64,000 nt of DNA from Streptoverticillium olivoreticuli subsp. olivoreticuli (GTDB lineage Bacteria; Actinomycetota; Actinomycetes; Streptomycetales; Streptomycetaceae): NCBI RefSeq assembly GCF_003391135.1, contig NZ_CP031455.1:4619001-4683000 (forward strand). The letters are read 5' to 3'. The notes below the pieces were generated by a model. The model was not told the DNA's origin and did no database searches. It was given only the letters and a program-made list of their open reading frames with translations. Position numbers and translations under genes: made by a program. This document shows positions 52,334 to 60,728 of the stretch, one piece after another. Every line of letters begins with the position of its first letter. Within the stretch, counting starts at the first letter, position 1.

Positions 52334-52900
52334 TCACGCCGACCGTGCGGACTCGTAGAAGCCGGTCCACACCCGGTGGTCACCGGGGAAGCCGAGCGTG
52401 ACGAGGGTGTTGATGAGCATCCCGTACGCCATGAAGGACCTGGTCTCCTCCTGGTCGGCCCCGAGGCTCAGATGAACGGCGTCCCAGAGGTCCGCCCAGC
52501 CGGCCCGGACGGAATCGCCGAACGCGTGGTCACCGGCGGCCTCGGCCGACGCGACCGCGACATACACCTGCATCTGCATCAGCAGGCCGTCGGGATCCTC
52601 GGAGATCAGCCGCCGGTAGGCGGCCGCCATCGCGTGCGCACGGTCCTCGGCGGTGGCGTCGGCCGGGAGGTCCTCCGCGACCTCCTCGAAGCCCTTGCGG
52701 GTCCGCTCCAGGCAGCGCTCGGCCGCGGCGAGGAAGATCGCCTGCTTGCCGGGGAAGAGCCGGAAGAGATACGGCTGCGAGACGCCCACGCGGCGGGCGA
52801 TCGCCTCGGTGGAGGTGCCGTTGTAGCCGCCGCGCGCGAACTCGGTGATCGCGGCGCGGATGACGCTCTCGCGGCGCTCATCGGCGCTCATCCTGACCAT
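52334..52900 (-). CDS. TetR-family transcriptional repressor
   Basis: 188 residues. N-terminal helix-turn-helix (about 25-50): FARGGYNGTSTEAIARRVGV then SQPYLFRLFPGKQAIFL, the TetR signature. The C-terminal helical domain should bind an effector, probably a substrate of the adjacent exporter. ATG at 52900 immediately follows the promoter with no ribosome site; an internal ATG at 52891 is possible. Confidence 0.92.
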   Translation of the reverse strand: MVRMSADERRESVIRAAITEFARGGYNGTSTEAIARRVGVSQPYLFRLFPGKQAIFLAAAERCLERTRKGFEEVAEDLPADATAEDRAHAMAAAYRRLISEDPDGLLMQMQVYVAVASAEAAGDHAFGDSVRAGWADLWDAVHLSLGADQEETRSFMAYGMLINTLVTLGFPGDHRVWTGFYESARSA

Positions 52901-52906
52901 GGACGT

Positions 52907-52936
52907 AAGTTAGTGATTGATTACTTATGAAGTCAA
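52907..52936 (-). promoter_or_regulatory. tetR promoter overlapping an operator
   Basis: Minus strand TTGACT (52931-52936), 18-base spacer, TAACTT (52907-52912), then six bases to the tetR ATG. The palindrome at 52910-52927 lies in the spacer and into the -10, so the repressor would block its own promoter. Confidence 0.65.
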
Positions 52937-52952
52937 GAAGCCATGGAACCAA

Positions 52953-52992
52953 GAAGTAAGGGGCATCCGCCATGGCGGATGCCCCTTACTTC
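52953..52992 (-). terminator. 40-bp perfect palindrome
   Basis: The left 20 bases GAAGTAAGGGGCATCCGCCA and their exact complement meet with no spacer. It lies between the dehydratase subunit gene and tetR, and probably ends the dehydratase transcript. Confidence 0.7.
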
Positions 52993-53014
52993 ACAGCTGC
53001 GGCCGGCTTCGCCG

Positions 53015-53446
53015 TCAGGCGAGCCGGACGACGGCGCGGGACATGCCCAGGACCTTCTGGCCCGCGCTCCTGACCAGGAGGTCGACGCGGACCGTGCGGG
53101 CCTCGTCGTCCTTGGCCGCGACCTTGCCGCCGACCTCGATGACCGCGCCCTCGTCGTCGTTCGGCACGACGACCGGCTTGGTGAACCGCACGCCGTACTC
53201 CACGAGGGCGCCCGGGTCACCGGTCCAGTCCGTCACCACGCGGGCCGCCTCGGCCATGGTGAACATGCCGTGCGCGATGACGTCCGGCAGCCCGACCTCC
53301 TTGGCGAACTTCTCGTTCCAGTGGATCGGGTTGAAGTCGCCGGAGGCGCCCGCGTAGCGGACGAGAGTGGCACGGGTCACCGGGAAGGACTGCACGGGCA
53401 GCTCGGTGCCGACCTCGACGTCGTCGTACGAAATCCTCGCGGCCAT
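53015..53446 (-). CDS. MaoC-like dehydratase subunit (hot-dog fold)
   Basis: 143 residues. Hydratase-2 motif YAGASGDFNPIHWNEKFAKE provides the catalytic Asp and His. With the partner gene just upstream it forms a two-subunit dehydratase, as HadA-HadB in mycobacteria, likely acting on beta-hydroxyacyl chains in fatty-acid synthesis. ATG at 53446 overlaps the partner's stop (TGATG). Confidence 0.9.
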   Translation of the reverse strand: MAARISYDDVEVGTELPVQSFPVTRATLVRYAGASGDFNPIHWNEKFAKEVGLPDVIAHGMFTMAEAARVVTDWTGDPGALVEYGVRFTKPVVVPNDDEGAVIEVGGKVAAKDDEARTVRVDLLVRSAGQKVLGMSRAVVRLA

Positions 53447-53898
53447 CACGCCTCCTCGGTGGCGCGCGCCACCAGCATCGTGTGGGCGGTCACGACGTGC
53501 TCGCCGGTCTCGTCGTGGACCTCGCCACGGACCGTCACCACATCGTTGCCCGCCATGGACTTGATCGTCTCGATCGTGGAGGTGACCGTCAGCCGGTCGC
53601 CCGCGCGGACCGGGCGGGTGTAGGCGAACTTCTGGTCGCCGTGCACCACGCGGTCGTAGTCCAGACCCAGCTGCGGGTCCTGGACGACCTGGCCCGCGGC
53701 CCGGAAAGTGATCGCAAACACAAAGGTCGGCGGAGCGATCACGTCGGGGTGACCGAGGGCCTTGGCGGCCTCGGGGTCGGTGTACACCGGATTGGCGTCA
53801 CCGATGGCGTCGGCGAATTCGCGGATCTTCTCCCGGCCGACCTCATAGGGCTCGGTGGCCGGGTAGGTCCGTCCGACGAAGGACTGGTCGAGCGCCAT
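53446..53898 (-). CDS. MaoC N-terminal-type dehydratase subunit
   Basis: 150 residues from ATG at 53898 (MALDQSFVGRTYPATEPYEV) behind GGAGGTG. A hot-dog fold of the FAS1-like dehydratase type; it has FADAIGDANPVYTD but the catalytic His of its partner is replaced, so it is probably the non-catalytic, substrate-binding subunit. It follows rpmG by about 90 nt with a terminator between. Confidence 0.88.
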   Translation of the reverse strand: MALDQSFVGRTYPATEPYEVGREKIREFADAIGDANPVYTDPEAAKALGHPDVIAPPTFVFAITFRAAGQVVQDPQLGLDYDRVVHGDQKFAYTRPVRAGDRLTVTSTIETIKSMAGNDVVTVRGEVHDETGEHVVTAHTMLVARATEEA

Positions 53899-53937
53899 GG
53901 GCTCGGCACCTCCTGAGTGGACTGCGGTGGATAACGC

Positions 53938-53974
53938 CATGAGGCCGCCCCCAAGATCTGGGGACGGCCTCATG
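53938..53974 (-). terminator. Terminator after rpmG
   Basis: CATGAGGCCGCCCCC and GGGGACGGCCTCATG pair over 15 bases with one mismatch around seven bases. Confidence 0.75.
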
Positions 53975-53987
53975 AACGAGCCTGTGT

Positions 53988-54152
53988 TTAGCGCGTTTCG
54001 CGGTGCGCAGTGTGCGCCTTGCAGCGCGGGCAGTGCTTCTTCATCTCAAGACGGTCCGGGTCGTTACGCCGGTTCTTCTTGGTGATGTAGTTCCGCTCCT
54101 TGCACTCCACGCAGGCCAGCGTGATCTTCGGGCGGACGTCGGTGGCAGCCAC
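53988..54152 (-). CDS. rpmG: 50S ribosomal protein L33 (bL33), zinc-binding form
   Basis: 54 residues from GTG at 54152 (VAATDVRPKITLACVECK) behind AAGGAG. CVEC and CPRC form the zinc site, so this is the zinc-dependent paralogue. Downstream of tRNA-Thr and tRNA-Met on the same strand, an arrangement common in actinobacteria. Confidence 0.95.
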   Translation of the reverse strand: MAATDVRPKITLACVECKERNYITKKNRRNDPDRLEMKKHCPRCKAHTAHRETR

Positions 54153-54237
54153 GTGAGTGCTCCTTGACGGAATGGACGGATGAACGCAGACAAGAGTAGC
54201 CGACCGGAGGACCGACCCCACAATCGGCTACTACGTG

Positions 54238-54310
54238 TAGCGGTGACCGGACTTGAACCGGTGACACAGCGATTATGAGCCGCTTGCTCTACCGACTGAG
54301 CTACACCGCT
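54238..54310 (-). tRNA. tRNA-Met (anticodon CAT, elongator)
   Basis: 73 nt. Acceptor AGCGGTG/CACCGCT, discriminator A, anticodon loop CTCATAA, T-arm GGTTCAAGTCC. The first acceptor pair A-T is normal, not the mismatched initiator pair, so elongator. No CCA encoded. Confidence 0.93.
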
Positions 54311-54359
54311 TTGATGCGAGAGAGATCCTCGCCCGAAGGCGAGGAACCTCACACACCAG

Positions 54360-54432
54360 AGCCCCAATACGGAATCGAACCGTAGACCTTCTCCTTACCA
54401 TGGAGACGCTCTGCCGACTGAGCTATTGGGGC
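54360..54432 (-). tRNA. tRNA-Thr (anticodon GGT)
   Basis: 73 nt. Acceptor GCCCCAA/TTGGGGC, anticodon loop ATGGTAA between TCTCC and GGAGA, T-arm CGGTTCGATTCCG. Discriminator T. No CCA encoded. Confidence 0.94.
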
Positions 54433-54626
54433 GAGCGAGGAAGACATTACACGGTTGGCCGCCGAAGGTGAAATCCGTATCCCGCGGCCACCCCAAGGGG
54501 CTCTCCGCACCCCTCTCGCACCACACCAGTACGACTATTCGTCGCTTGCTCGAAGCCGTTCCGAACCCGCCCTAGGCTCGGAACACGCTGCGTGATCATG
54601 CACGCCCCGGACCCCGGAGGAGCGCG

Positions 54627-55910
54627 ATGCCCGACAGCCAGCCGCAGCCCCCGAGAAACCCCGGGGGTGACACCCCGCCCGTCGGCCCGTCCCCCGGCGC
54701 CGCGCCCGGCGACAGCGCCCTGGTGCTGTGCGGCGCCCGGCTCGCCGACGGCCGCACCGTGGACGTACGGCTCAGCGGCGGGAGCATCGAAGCCGTCGGG
54801 ACCTCCGGCAGCCTCGCCCCCGGCCCGCGCGTCGACCTCAGCGGCTATCTGCTGCTGCCCGCCCCGGCCGAACCCCACGGCCACGGCGACACCGCGCTCA
54901 CCGCGGACGCCGACGGCCCCGTCCCGTGCTCCGTCGAGGCCGTCCAGCGCCGCGCCACCGAAGCCGCCCTGCTCCAGCTCGGCCACGGCGCCACCGCGCT
55001 CCGCAGCCACGTCCGGATCGGCGACGTCCAGGGCCTGCGCTCGCTCGAGGCCGTGCTCCAGGCGCGGCGGGCGCTGCGCGGCCTCACCGACCTCACCACC
55101 GTCGCGGTCCCCCGGCTGCTCACCGGGGCCGCCGGGGCCGACGGGCTGGCCATGCTGCGGGACGCCGTGAAGATGGGCGCGGCCGTCGGCGGCTGCCCCG
55201 ACCTCGACCCCGACCCCACCGGCTACGCCGAGGCCGTCCTGGACCTCGCCGCCGAGCACGGCTGCGCCGTCGACCTGCACACCGACGGCGCCGACCCCGC
55301 CCGGCTGGCCCGGCTCGCCGCCATGGCCGGCGGCCTGCGCCCCGGCGTCACGATCGGCCCCTGCGGCGGCCTGGCCCGGCTGCCGTACGACCAGGCCGTG
55401 CGGGCCGCCGAGCAGCTCGCGGCCGCCGGGGTGACCGTGGTGTGCCTGCCGCAGGGCGACTGCGCCGCACTGGAGCAGCGCGCGGCCCGCGTCTCGCGCT
55501 GCGCGCCGGTGCGGCTGCTGCGGGCCGCCGGGGTGCGGGTGACGGCGGGCAGCGGCGCGCTGCGGGACGCGGCCAACCCCGTCGGGCGCGGCGACCCCCT
55601 GGAGGCCGCCTTCCTGCTGGCCTCGCGCGGCGAGCTGCGCCCGCAGGAGGCCTACGAGGCCGTCAGCGGGGGCGCGCGGGCCGCGATGGGGCTGCCGCCG
55701 GTCCGGGTCGAGGCGGGCTTCCCCGCGGAGCTCCTGGCCGTGCGGGGGCGGCGGATCGAGGGCGTGCTGTCGCTCGCGTACAGCCGTCTGGTGGTGCACC
55801 GGGGGCGCGTGGTGGCGCGGACCAGCGCGGTGCGGGAGTACTGCGACTCGTCGGCCGTGTCGGCGCTGGAGCTGCCGCGCCAGTCGTCGCGCGCCGGCGA
55901 GACCTCCTGA
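54627..55910 (+). CDS. Degenerate amidohydrolase (cytosine deaminase-like fold)
   Basis: 427 residues; a disordered Pro/Gly N-terminus (1-28), then a composite amidohydrolase fold. The first metal motif survives as PHGHGD (His84, His86) and the second as DLHTD (His218). In cytosine deaminases the next residues supply a Glu (here Gly221), a third His (here Pro245 in TIGPCGG) and a Asp in GTDN (here Gly310 in AGSGALRDAANPVG). With these lost, a metal hydrolase of the usual kind seems unlikely. Good ribosome site GGAGGAGC. Function unknown. Confidence 0.8.
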   Translation: MPDSQPQPPRNPGGDTPPVGPSPGAAPGDSALVLCGARLADGRTVDVRLSGGSIEAVGTSGSLAPGPRVDLSGYLLLPAPAEPHGHGDTALTADADGPVPCSVEAVQRRATEAALLQLGHGATALRSHVRIGDVQGLRSLEAVLQARRALRGLTDLTTVAVPRLLTGAAGADGLAMLRDAVKMGAAVGGCPDLDPDPTGYAEAVLDLAAEHGCAVDLHTDGADPARLARLAAMAGGLRPGVTIGPCGGLARLPYDQAVRAAEQLAAAGVTVVCLPQGDCAALEQRAARVSRCAPVRLLRAAGVRVTAGSGALRDAANPVGRGDPLEAAFLLASRGELRPQEAYEAVSGGARAAMGLPPVRVEAGFPAELLAVRGRRIEGVLSLAYSRLVVHRGRVVARTSAVREYCDSSAVSALELPRQSSRAGETS

Positions 55911-55987
55911 CCGGTCGTCGCGCGCCCCCGCGCGCCTGGTCAGGCCGGTTCGCGCCCCTTCCGCCTGGCGGCGCGGGCCGCACCGCG

Positions 55988-55993
55988 TACGGT
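55988..55993 (+). promoter_or_regulatory. Candidate -10 box for a leaderless SDR mRNA
   Basis: TACGGT, exactly six bases before the ATG at 56000. No ribosome site precedes the ATG. No clear -35 seen. Confidence 0.4.
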
Positions 55994-55999
55994 CGGATC

Positions 56000-56662
56000 A
56001 TGCGCATTGTCATCGCTGGTGGACATGGTCGGATCGCGCTGCGGCTGGAGCGGTTGCTCGCCGCGCGCGGGGACGAGGTCGCGGGCGTCATCCGCAGGCC
56101 GGAGCAGGCGGGGGACCTGCTCGCCGCGGGTGCCGAACCGGTCGTGTGCGACCTGGAGTCGGCGTCGGTCGAGGACATCGCCCGGCATCTGGAGACCGCC
56201 GACGCGGCCGTCTTCGCGGCCGGCGCGGGCCCGGGGAGCGGCATCGGACGCAAGGACAGCGTGGACCGCGCGGCGGCCGCCCTGTTCGCCGACGCGGCGG
56301 AGGCGGCCGGGGTCCGGCGCTTCGTCGTGGTCTCCTCCATGGGTGCCGACCGCGAGCCCGCTGAGGGCACCGATCCGGTCTTCGCCGCGTACCTCCGCGC
56401 GAAGGGCGCGGCCGACGCGGACGTGACGGCCCGTACCGGGCTCGACTGGACGATCCTGCGGCCGGGCGGCCTCACGGACGAGCCCGGTACGGGCCGGGTG
56501 GCGCTCGCCGGGTCGACGGGGCGGGGCTCGGTCTCCCGCGACGACGTGGCGGCGGTCCTGGCGGCGCTGCTGGCCGAACCCGGCACGGCGGGGCGGACGC
56601 TGGAGCTGATCGCGGGCGACACGCCGGTGGACGAGGCGGTGAAGAGCGTGGCGGAGGGCTGA
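56000..56662 (+). CDS. NAD(P)-binding protein, atypical SDR (NmrA/YwnB-like)
   Basis: 220 residues. Rossmann GGHGRIALRL at the N-terminus, VVVSSMGAD mid-protein, and YLRAK, which matches the YxxxK pair although in short atypical SDRs it is often not catalytic. Probably binds NAD(P) and acts as an oxidoreductase or sensor; the substrate is unknown. Confidence 0.85.
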   Translation: MRIVIAGGHGRIALRLERLLAARGDEVAGVIRRPEQAGDLLAAGAEPVVCDLESASVEDIARHLETADAAVFAAGAGPGSGIGRKDSVDRAAAALFADAAEAAGVRRFVVVSSMGADREPAEGTDPVFAAYLRAKGAADADVTARTGLDWTILRPGGLTDEPGTGRVALAGSTGRGSVSRDDVAAVLAALLAEPGTAGRTLELIAGDTPVDEAVKSVAEG

Positions 56663-56755
56663 GCCGAGGGGCCGGACGAGCCACTCCCGGGGAAAGTGCG
56701 GCAGATCACATTTCACGGGTGGGTTCTTGAGTTCCGGCGCCATCCGGAAAACACA

Positions 56756-56787
56756 GAAGGGCCTTCTCTCGAAAGAGAAGGCCCTTC
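56756..56787 (-). terminator. Terminator after tRNA-Tyr
   Basis: GAAGGGCCTTCTCT and AGAGAAGGCCCTTC pair perfectly over 14 bases around CGAA; in transcript sense the stem is followed by TGTGTTTTCC. Confidence 0.8.
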
Positions 56788-56792
56788 ACATG

Positions 56793-56874
<82 letters not shown>

Positions 56875-57061
56875 AAGGGTTGCCGCCCCGGATTCCGCCT
56901 TGCGGTGGTGCTCCGTGGCAACGACGTAAACCATACCCGATGACCAGGGGTGGTCCGCCACTCGATTCATCACCCCTCGCGCGGGGTCCGGGTGACTAGG
57001 CTTGCGGAGCGGCCATGGGCCGTGCCCCCTGATGGATCTACGTATGAGGAGCCAACTCAAT

Positions 57062-57550
57062 ATGGCCGACTCCAGTTTCGACATCGTCTCGAAGGTCGAG
57101 CGGCAGGAGGTCGACAACGCCCTCAACCAGGCCGCCAAGGAGATCTCGCAGCGCTACGACTTCAAGGGCGTCGGCGCCTCGATCGCGTGGTCCGGCGAGA
57201 AGATCGAGATGCGCGCGAATGCCGAGGAGCGGGTCAAGGCCGTCCTCGACATCTTCGAGACCAAGCTGGTCAAGCGCGGCATCTCGCTGAAGTCCCTGGA
57301 CGCGGGCGAGCCGCAGGCCTCCGGCAAGGAGTACAAGATCTTCGCCTCGATCGAGGAGGGGATCTCGCAGGAGAACGCGAAGAAGGTCGCCAAGATCATT
57401 CGCGATGAGGGCCCGAAGGGCGTCAAGGCGCAGGTCCAGGGCGACGAGCTGCGCGTCAGCTCCAAGAGCCGCGACGACCTCCAGGCGGTCCAGGCCCTTC
57501 TCAAGGGCAAGGACCTGGACTTCGCGATCCAGTACGTCAACTACCGCTAG
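57062..57550 (+). CDS. YajQ-family cyclic-di-GMP-binding-type protein
   Basis: 162 residues from ATG at 57062 (MADSSFDIVSKVERQEVDNAL), with GGAG about 12 nt upstream. Two ferredoxin-like domains; GASIAWSGEKIEM and QVQGDELRVSSKSRDDLQ are characteristic. Some members bind cyclic-di-GMP and act on transcription; the role in actinobacteria is unclear. Longer frames upstream do not look coding. Confidence 0.92.
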   Translation: MADSSFDIVSKVERQEVDNALNQAAKEISQRYDFKGVGASIAWSGEKIEMRANAEERVKAVLDIFETKLVKRGISLKSLDAGEPQASGKEYKIFASIEEGISQENAKKVAKIIRDEGPKGVKAQVQGDELRVSSKSRDDLQAVQALLKGKDLDFAIQYVNYR

Positions 57551-57592
57551 CCGCACCGGCCACGGGGCCGTGGTGGTGCGGGATGCCGTACA

Positions 57593-57637
57593 CCGAGGGC
57601 GCGTTCGGGGAGTTCTCCTCCCCGGACGCGCCCTCGG
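57593..57637. terminator. Bidirectional terminator between yajQ and yccF genes
   Basis: CCGAGGGCGCGTTCGGGGAG and its partner pair over 20 bases with one mismatch around five bases, between convergent genes. Confidence 0.8.
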
Positions 57638-57656
57638 CGTGTGCGGGCCGTGCGGC

Positions 57657-58049
57657 TCAGCGGGTGGCGAAGGGGCGGTCCGTCGGGACGATCTCGCGGC
57701 CCAGCGGCATCAGGGAGATCGGGATCAGCTTGAAGTTGGCGATGCCCAGCGGGATACCGATGATCGTCAGGCACAGCGCGATGCCGGTGAAGATGTGCGC
57801 GAGCGCCAGCCACCAGCCCGCGAAGACGAACCAGATGATGTTGCCGATCAGTGAGCCCGCGCCGGCGTCGTTGCGCTCGACCGTCGTCCGCCCGAAGGGC
57901 CACAGGGCGAAGCCGGCGATGCGGAAGCTGGCGATGCCGAAGGGGATCGTGATGATCAGGACGCAGCAGATCAGACCCGCGACCACATAGCCGATTGCCA
58001 TCCAGAGGCCGCAGAGGACCAGCCAGATGACATTCAGGATGAACCTCAT
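57657..58049 (-). CDS. YccF domain-containing membrane protein
   Basis: 130 residues with several hydrophobic spans. Two copies of the short YccF motif, NVIWLVLCGLWMA and NIIWFVFAGWWLA, each followed by TIPFGIASF or IGIPLGIANF. An inner-membrane protein with no assigned biochemical role. Confidence 0.9.
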   Translation of the reverse strand: MRFILNVIWLVLCGLWMAIGYVVAGLICCVLIITIPFGIASFRIAGFALWPFGRTTVERNDAGAGSLIGNIIWFVFAGWWLALAHIFTGIALCLTIIGIPLGIANFKLIPISLMPLGREIVPTDRPFATR

Positions 58050-58163
58050 GAAAAACAGCCTCCCACGCGAACCCGACTCCTGGCGAGCAGGACGCTCGCA
58101 CGGCTGAGAGTGGTTGCCTGAAGGCTGCTCAGGGGCGCCGCACGGCCTCGGAGAGGCCGGTCA

Positions 58164-59024
58164 TCACCGGTGGCCCGCCATGCCTTCGAGGCGGCTGATG
58201 CGCTCGGCCATCGGAGGGTGGGTGGAGAAGAGCCTGGACATCCCCTCGCCCGCGCGGAAGGGGTTCGCGATCATCATGTGGCTCGCGGTCTCGATGCGCG
58301 GCTCGGGGGGCAACGGGAGCCGCTGGGTGCCCACTTCGAGCTTGCGGAGGGCGGAGGCCAGGGCCAGCGGGTCGCCGGTGAGGCGCGCGCCGGAGGCATC
58401 CGCCTCGTACTCCCGGGAGCGGCTGACGGCAAGCTGGATGAGGGAGGCCGCGATCGGGCCCAGCAGCATGATCATGATCATGCCGACGATGCCGGGGCCC
58501 TCGTCGTCGTCCGATCTGCCGAAGGGGATCAGCCAGGCGAAGTTCACCAGGAACATCACCACCGAGGCGAGCGCGCCCGCGATCGAGGAGATCAGGATGT
58601 CGCGGTTGTAGACGTGGCTGAGCTCGTGACCGATGACGCCGCGCAGCTCGCGCTCGTCGAGAAGGCGCAGGATGCCGTCGGTGCAGCAGACGGCGGCATT
58701 GCGCGGATTGCGGCCGGTGGCGAAGGCGTTGGGGGCCTCGGTCGGGGAGATGTACAGCCGGGGCATCGGCTGGCGGGCGGCCGTGGAGAGCTCGCGCACC
58801 ATGCGGTAGAGCTGCGGCGCCTCGAACTCGCTGACCGGCCGGGCGCGCATCGCCCGCAGGGCCAGCTTGTCGCTGTTCCAATAGGCGTAGGCGTTGGTGC
58901 CGAGCGCCACCACGACGGCGACGACCAGGCCCATGCGCCCGAACAGGCTGCCGATGACGATGATGAGCGCGGACAGCCCCCCGAGGAGGACGGCGGTCCT
59001 GAGCCCGTTGTGCCGGCGGTGCAC
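58164..59024 (-). CDS. htpX: HtpX-family membrane zinc metalloprotease (M48B)
   Basis: 286 residues from GTG at 59024 (VHRRHNGLRTAVLLGG) behind TTTGGAGGG. Quality-control protease of the cytoplasmic membrane. The zinc motif HELSH (His133, Glu134, His137) and third ligand region SREYEADASGA are present; two N-terminal spans and two after the active site. Conserved N-terminal part of the active domain YISPTEAPNAFATGRNP. Confidence 0.93.
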   Translation of the reverse strand: MHRRHNGLRTAVLLGGLSALIIVIGSLFGRMGLVVAVVVALGTNAYAYWNSDKLALRAMRARPVSEFEAPQLYRMVRELSTAARQPMPRLYISPTEAPNAFATGRNPRNAAVCCTDGILRLLDERELRGVIGHELSHVYNRDILISSIAGALASVVMFLVNFAWLIPFGRSDDDEGPGIVGMIMIMLLGPIAASLIQLAVSRSREYEADASGARLTGDPLALASALRKLEVGTQRLPLPPEPRIETASHMMIANPFRAGEGMSRLFSTHPPMAERISRLEGMAGHR

Positions 59025-59204
59025 GGTACGCCCTCCAAATGGTGCGGCAGGGGAACCCTTTGCTGCGGTGCGCTTCCACTTCGCAGTGGAGCCTCCAGTG
59101 GAACCTTCCTGCCCGATCAACGCCAGGCGAAGGCCGCTAGTTCCCTTGTGCGCGCGAGGGGCGCGTGAGCCGTACGGGTGAGCGCGCGGGCGCCTGCGGC
59201 AGCG

Positions 59205-60728
59205 CTACAGCAGCGCTTCCGAGGCGAAGCGCAGGACGAGCTGCGGGGCGCCGGACAGGGCGATGCCGACGAGGGCCGCGAGGGCCGTCGCGGTGGCCAG
59301 CGGCGCCGGGATGCGCGCGGGCCGCTCGCCGTCCGCCCGCTCCGCCTCGCCGTCCGGCGCGCGGAACAGCAGCGCCGTCCACTGGAGGTAGTAGTAGAGC
59401 GCGATCACGACGTTGACGGCCATGACGACGGCCAGCCAGCCCAGCCCCGCGTCCACGGCCGCGGAGAAGACCGTGACCTTGGCGAACAGCCCGATGACGC
59501 CGGGCGGCAGCCCGGCCAGGCAGAGCAGGAAGAAGCCGAGCGCCAGGGCCGCCAGGGGACTGCGGGCGTAGAGGCCGCGGTAGTCCGTGACGCGGTGCGC
59601 CGGGTTCGTACGGGCGACGAGGGCGGCGACGGCGAAGGCGCCGAGGTTCACGGCCGCGTACATCAGGGCGTAGGCGACGGTGGAGCCGATGGCGCGGCCC
59701 GGGTCGTCGGTGTACGCGGCGGCCGCGATCGGCACCAGCAGATAGCCCGCCTGGCCGACGGAGGACCAGGCGAGGAGGCGTACGGCGCTGCGGGTGCGGT
59801 CCGGGCGCTGGCGCAGCGCGCCGACGTTGCCGACGGTCATGGTGAGCGCGGCGAGGACGGCGAGGACGGGTCCCCAGACGTCGGCGTAGGACGGGAAGGC
59901 GACGACCGTCACGAGGATGAGGCCGGTGAAGCCGACCGCCTTGCCGACGACGGAGAGGTAGGCCGCGATGGGCAGCGGGGCACCCACATAGGTGTCGGGC
60001 ACCCAGAAGTGGAAGGGGACGGCCGCGGTCTTGAAAGCGAAGCCGACGAGGGTGAGGGCCACGCCCGCACTGGCGAGGGTGTCGAGGCGGGGGTCCACGT
60101 GGGTGAGCGCGTCGGCCACCTGGGTCAGGTGCAGGGTGCCGGTGGAGGCGTAGACGAAGCTGACGCCGAGGAGCATCACGGCGGTGGCGGTGACCGAGGA
60201 GAGGAAGAACTTCAGGGCCGCCTCGGAGGAGCGGCTGTCGTCGCGGCGCAGGCCGACGAGGGCGAAGGCGGGCAGGGACGCCACTTCGAGGGCGACGACG
60301 AGGGTCGCGAGGTCCCGGGAGGCGGGCAGCAGGGCCGCGCCCGCGACGGAGGACAGCAGCAGGAACCAGTACTCGCCCGAGGGGAGTTCGAAGTCCACGA
60401 GGTCGCTGACGGACAGCAGTGCCGTCAGCAGGGCGCCGCCCAGCACCAGGAACTGGACGACGAGGGTGAAGTGGTCCGCCGTGTAGCTGCACGCGCGCGT
60501 GCCCGACGTGAGGCAGAAGGTGGAGCGGTCGCCGTCGAGGAGCGGCAGCAGGGAGAGCCCGGCGAGGACGATGCCGCCGATCGCGATCCCGCCGAGGAGG
60601 GGCTTCTTCCGCTCGGGCAGGAAGAGGTCGGCGACCAGGACGACGAGCGCCGCCACGGCGGCGACGGTGGGCGGGGCGATGGCGAGCCAGTCGACGGACT
60701 GGACCACGCTTCCGGCGAGGGGGACCAT
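59205..60728 (-). CDS. nuoN: NADH-quinone oxidoreductase subunit N
   Basis: 507 residues with about 14 spans; proton-pumping antiporter-like subunit of complex I. Family landmarks: EVASLPAFALVG, KAAAVPFHFWVPDTYVGAP and SVGQAGYL. ATG at 60728 overlaps the nuoM stop (TGATG). Last gene of the visible nuo run. Confidence 0.95.
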   Translation of the reverse strand: MVPLAGSVVQSVDWLAIAPPTVAAVAALVVLVADLFLPERKKPLLGGIAIGGIVLAGLSLLPLLDGDRSTFCLTSGTRACSYTADHFTLVVQFLVLGGALLTALLSVSDLVDFELPSGEYWFLLLSSVAGAALLPASRDLATLVVALEVASLPAFALVGLRRDDSRSSEAALKFFLSSVTATAVMLLGVSFVYASTGTLHLTQVADALTHVDPRLDTLASAGVALTLVGFAFKTAAVPFHFWVPDTYVGAPLPIAAYLSVVGKAVGFTGLILVTVVAFPSYADVWGPVLAVLAALTMTVGNVGALRQRPDRTRSAVRLLAWSSVGQAGYLLVPIAAAAYTDDPGRAIGSTVAYALMYAAVNLGAFAVAALVARTNPAHRVTDYRGLYARSPLAALALGFFLLCLAGLPPGVIGLFAKVTVFSAAVDAGLGWLAVVMAVNVVIALYYYLQWTALLFRAPDGEAERADGERPARIPAPLATATALAALVGIALSGAPQLVLRFASEALL

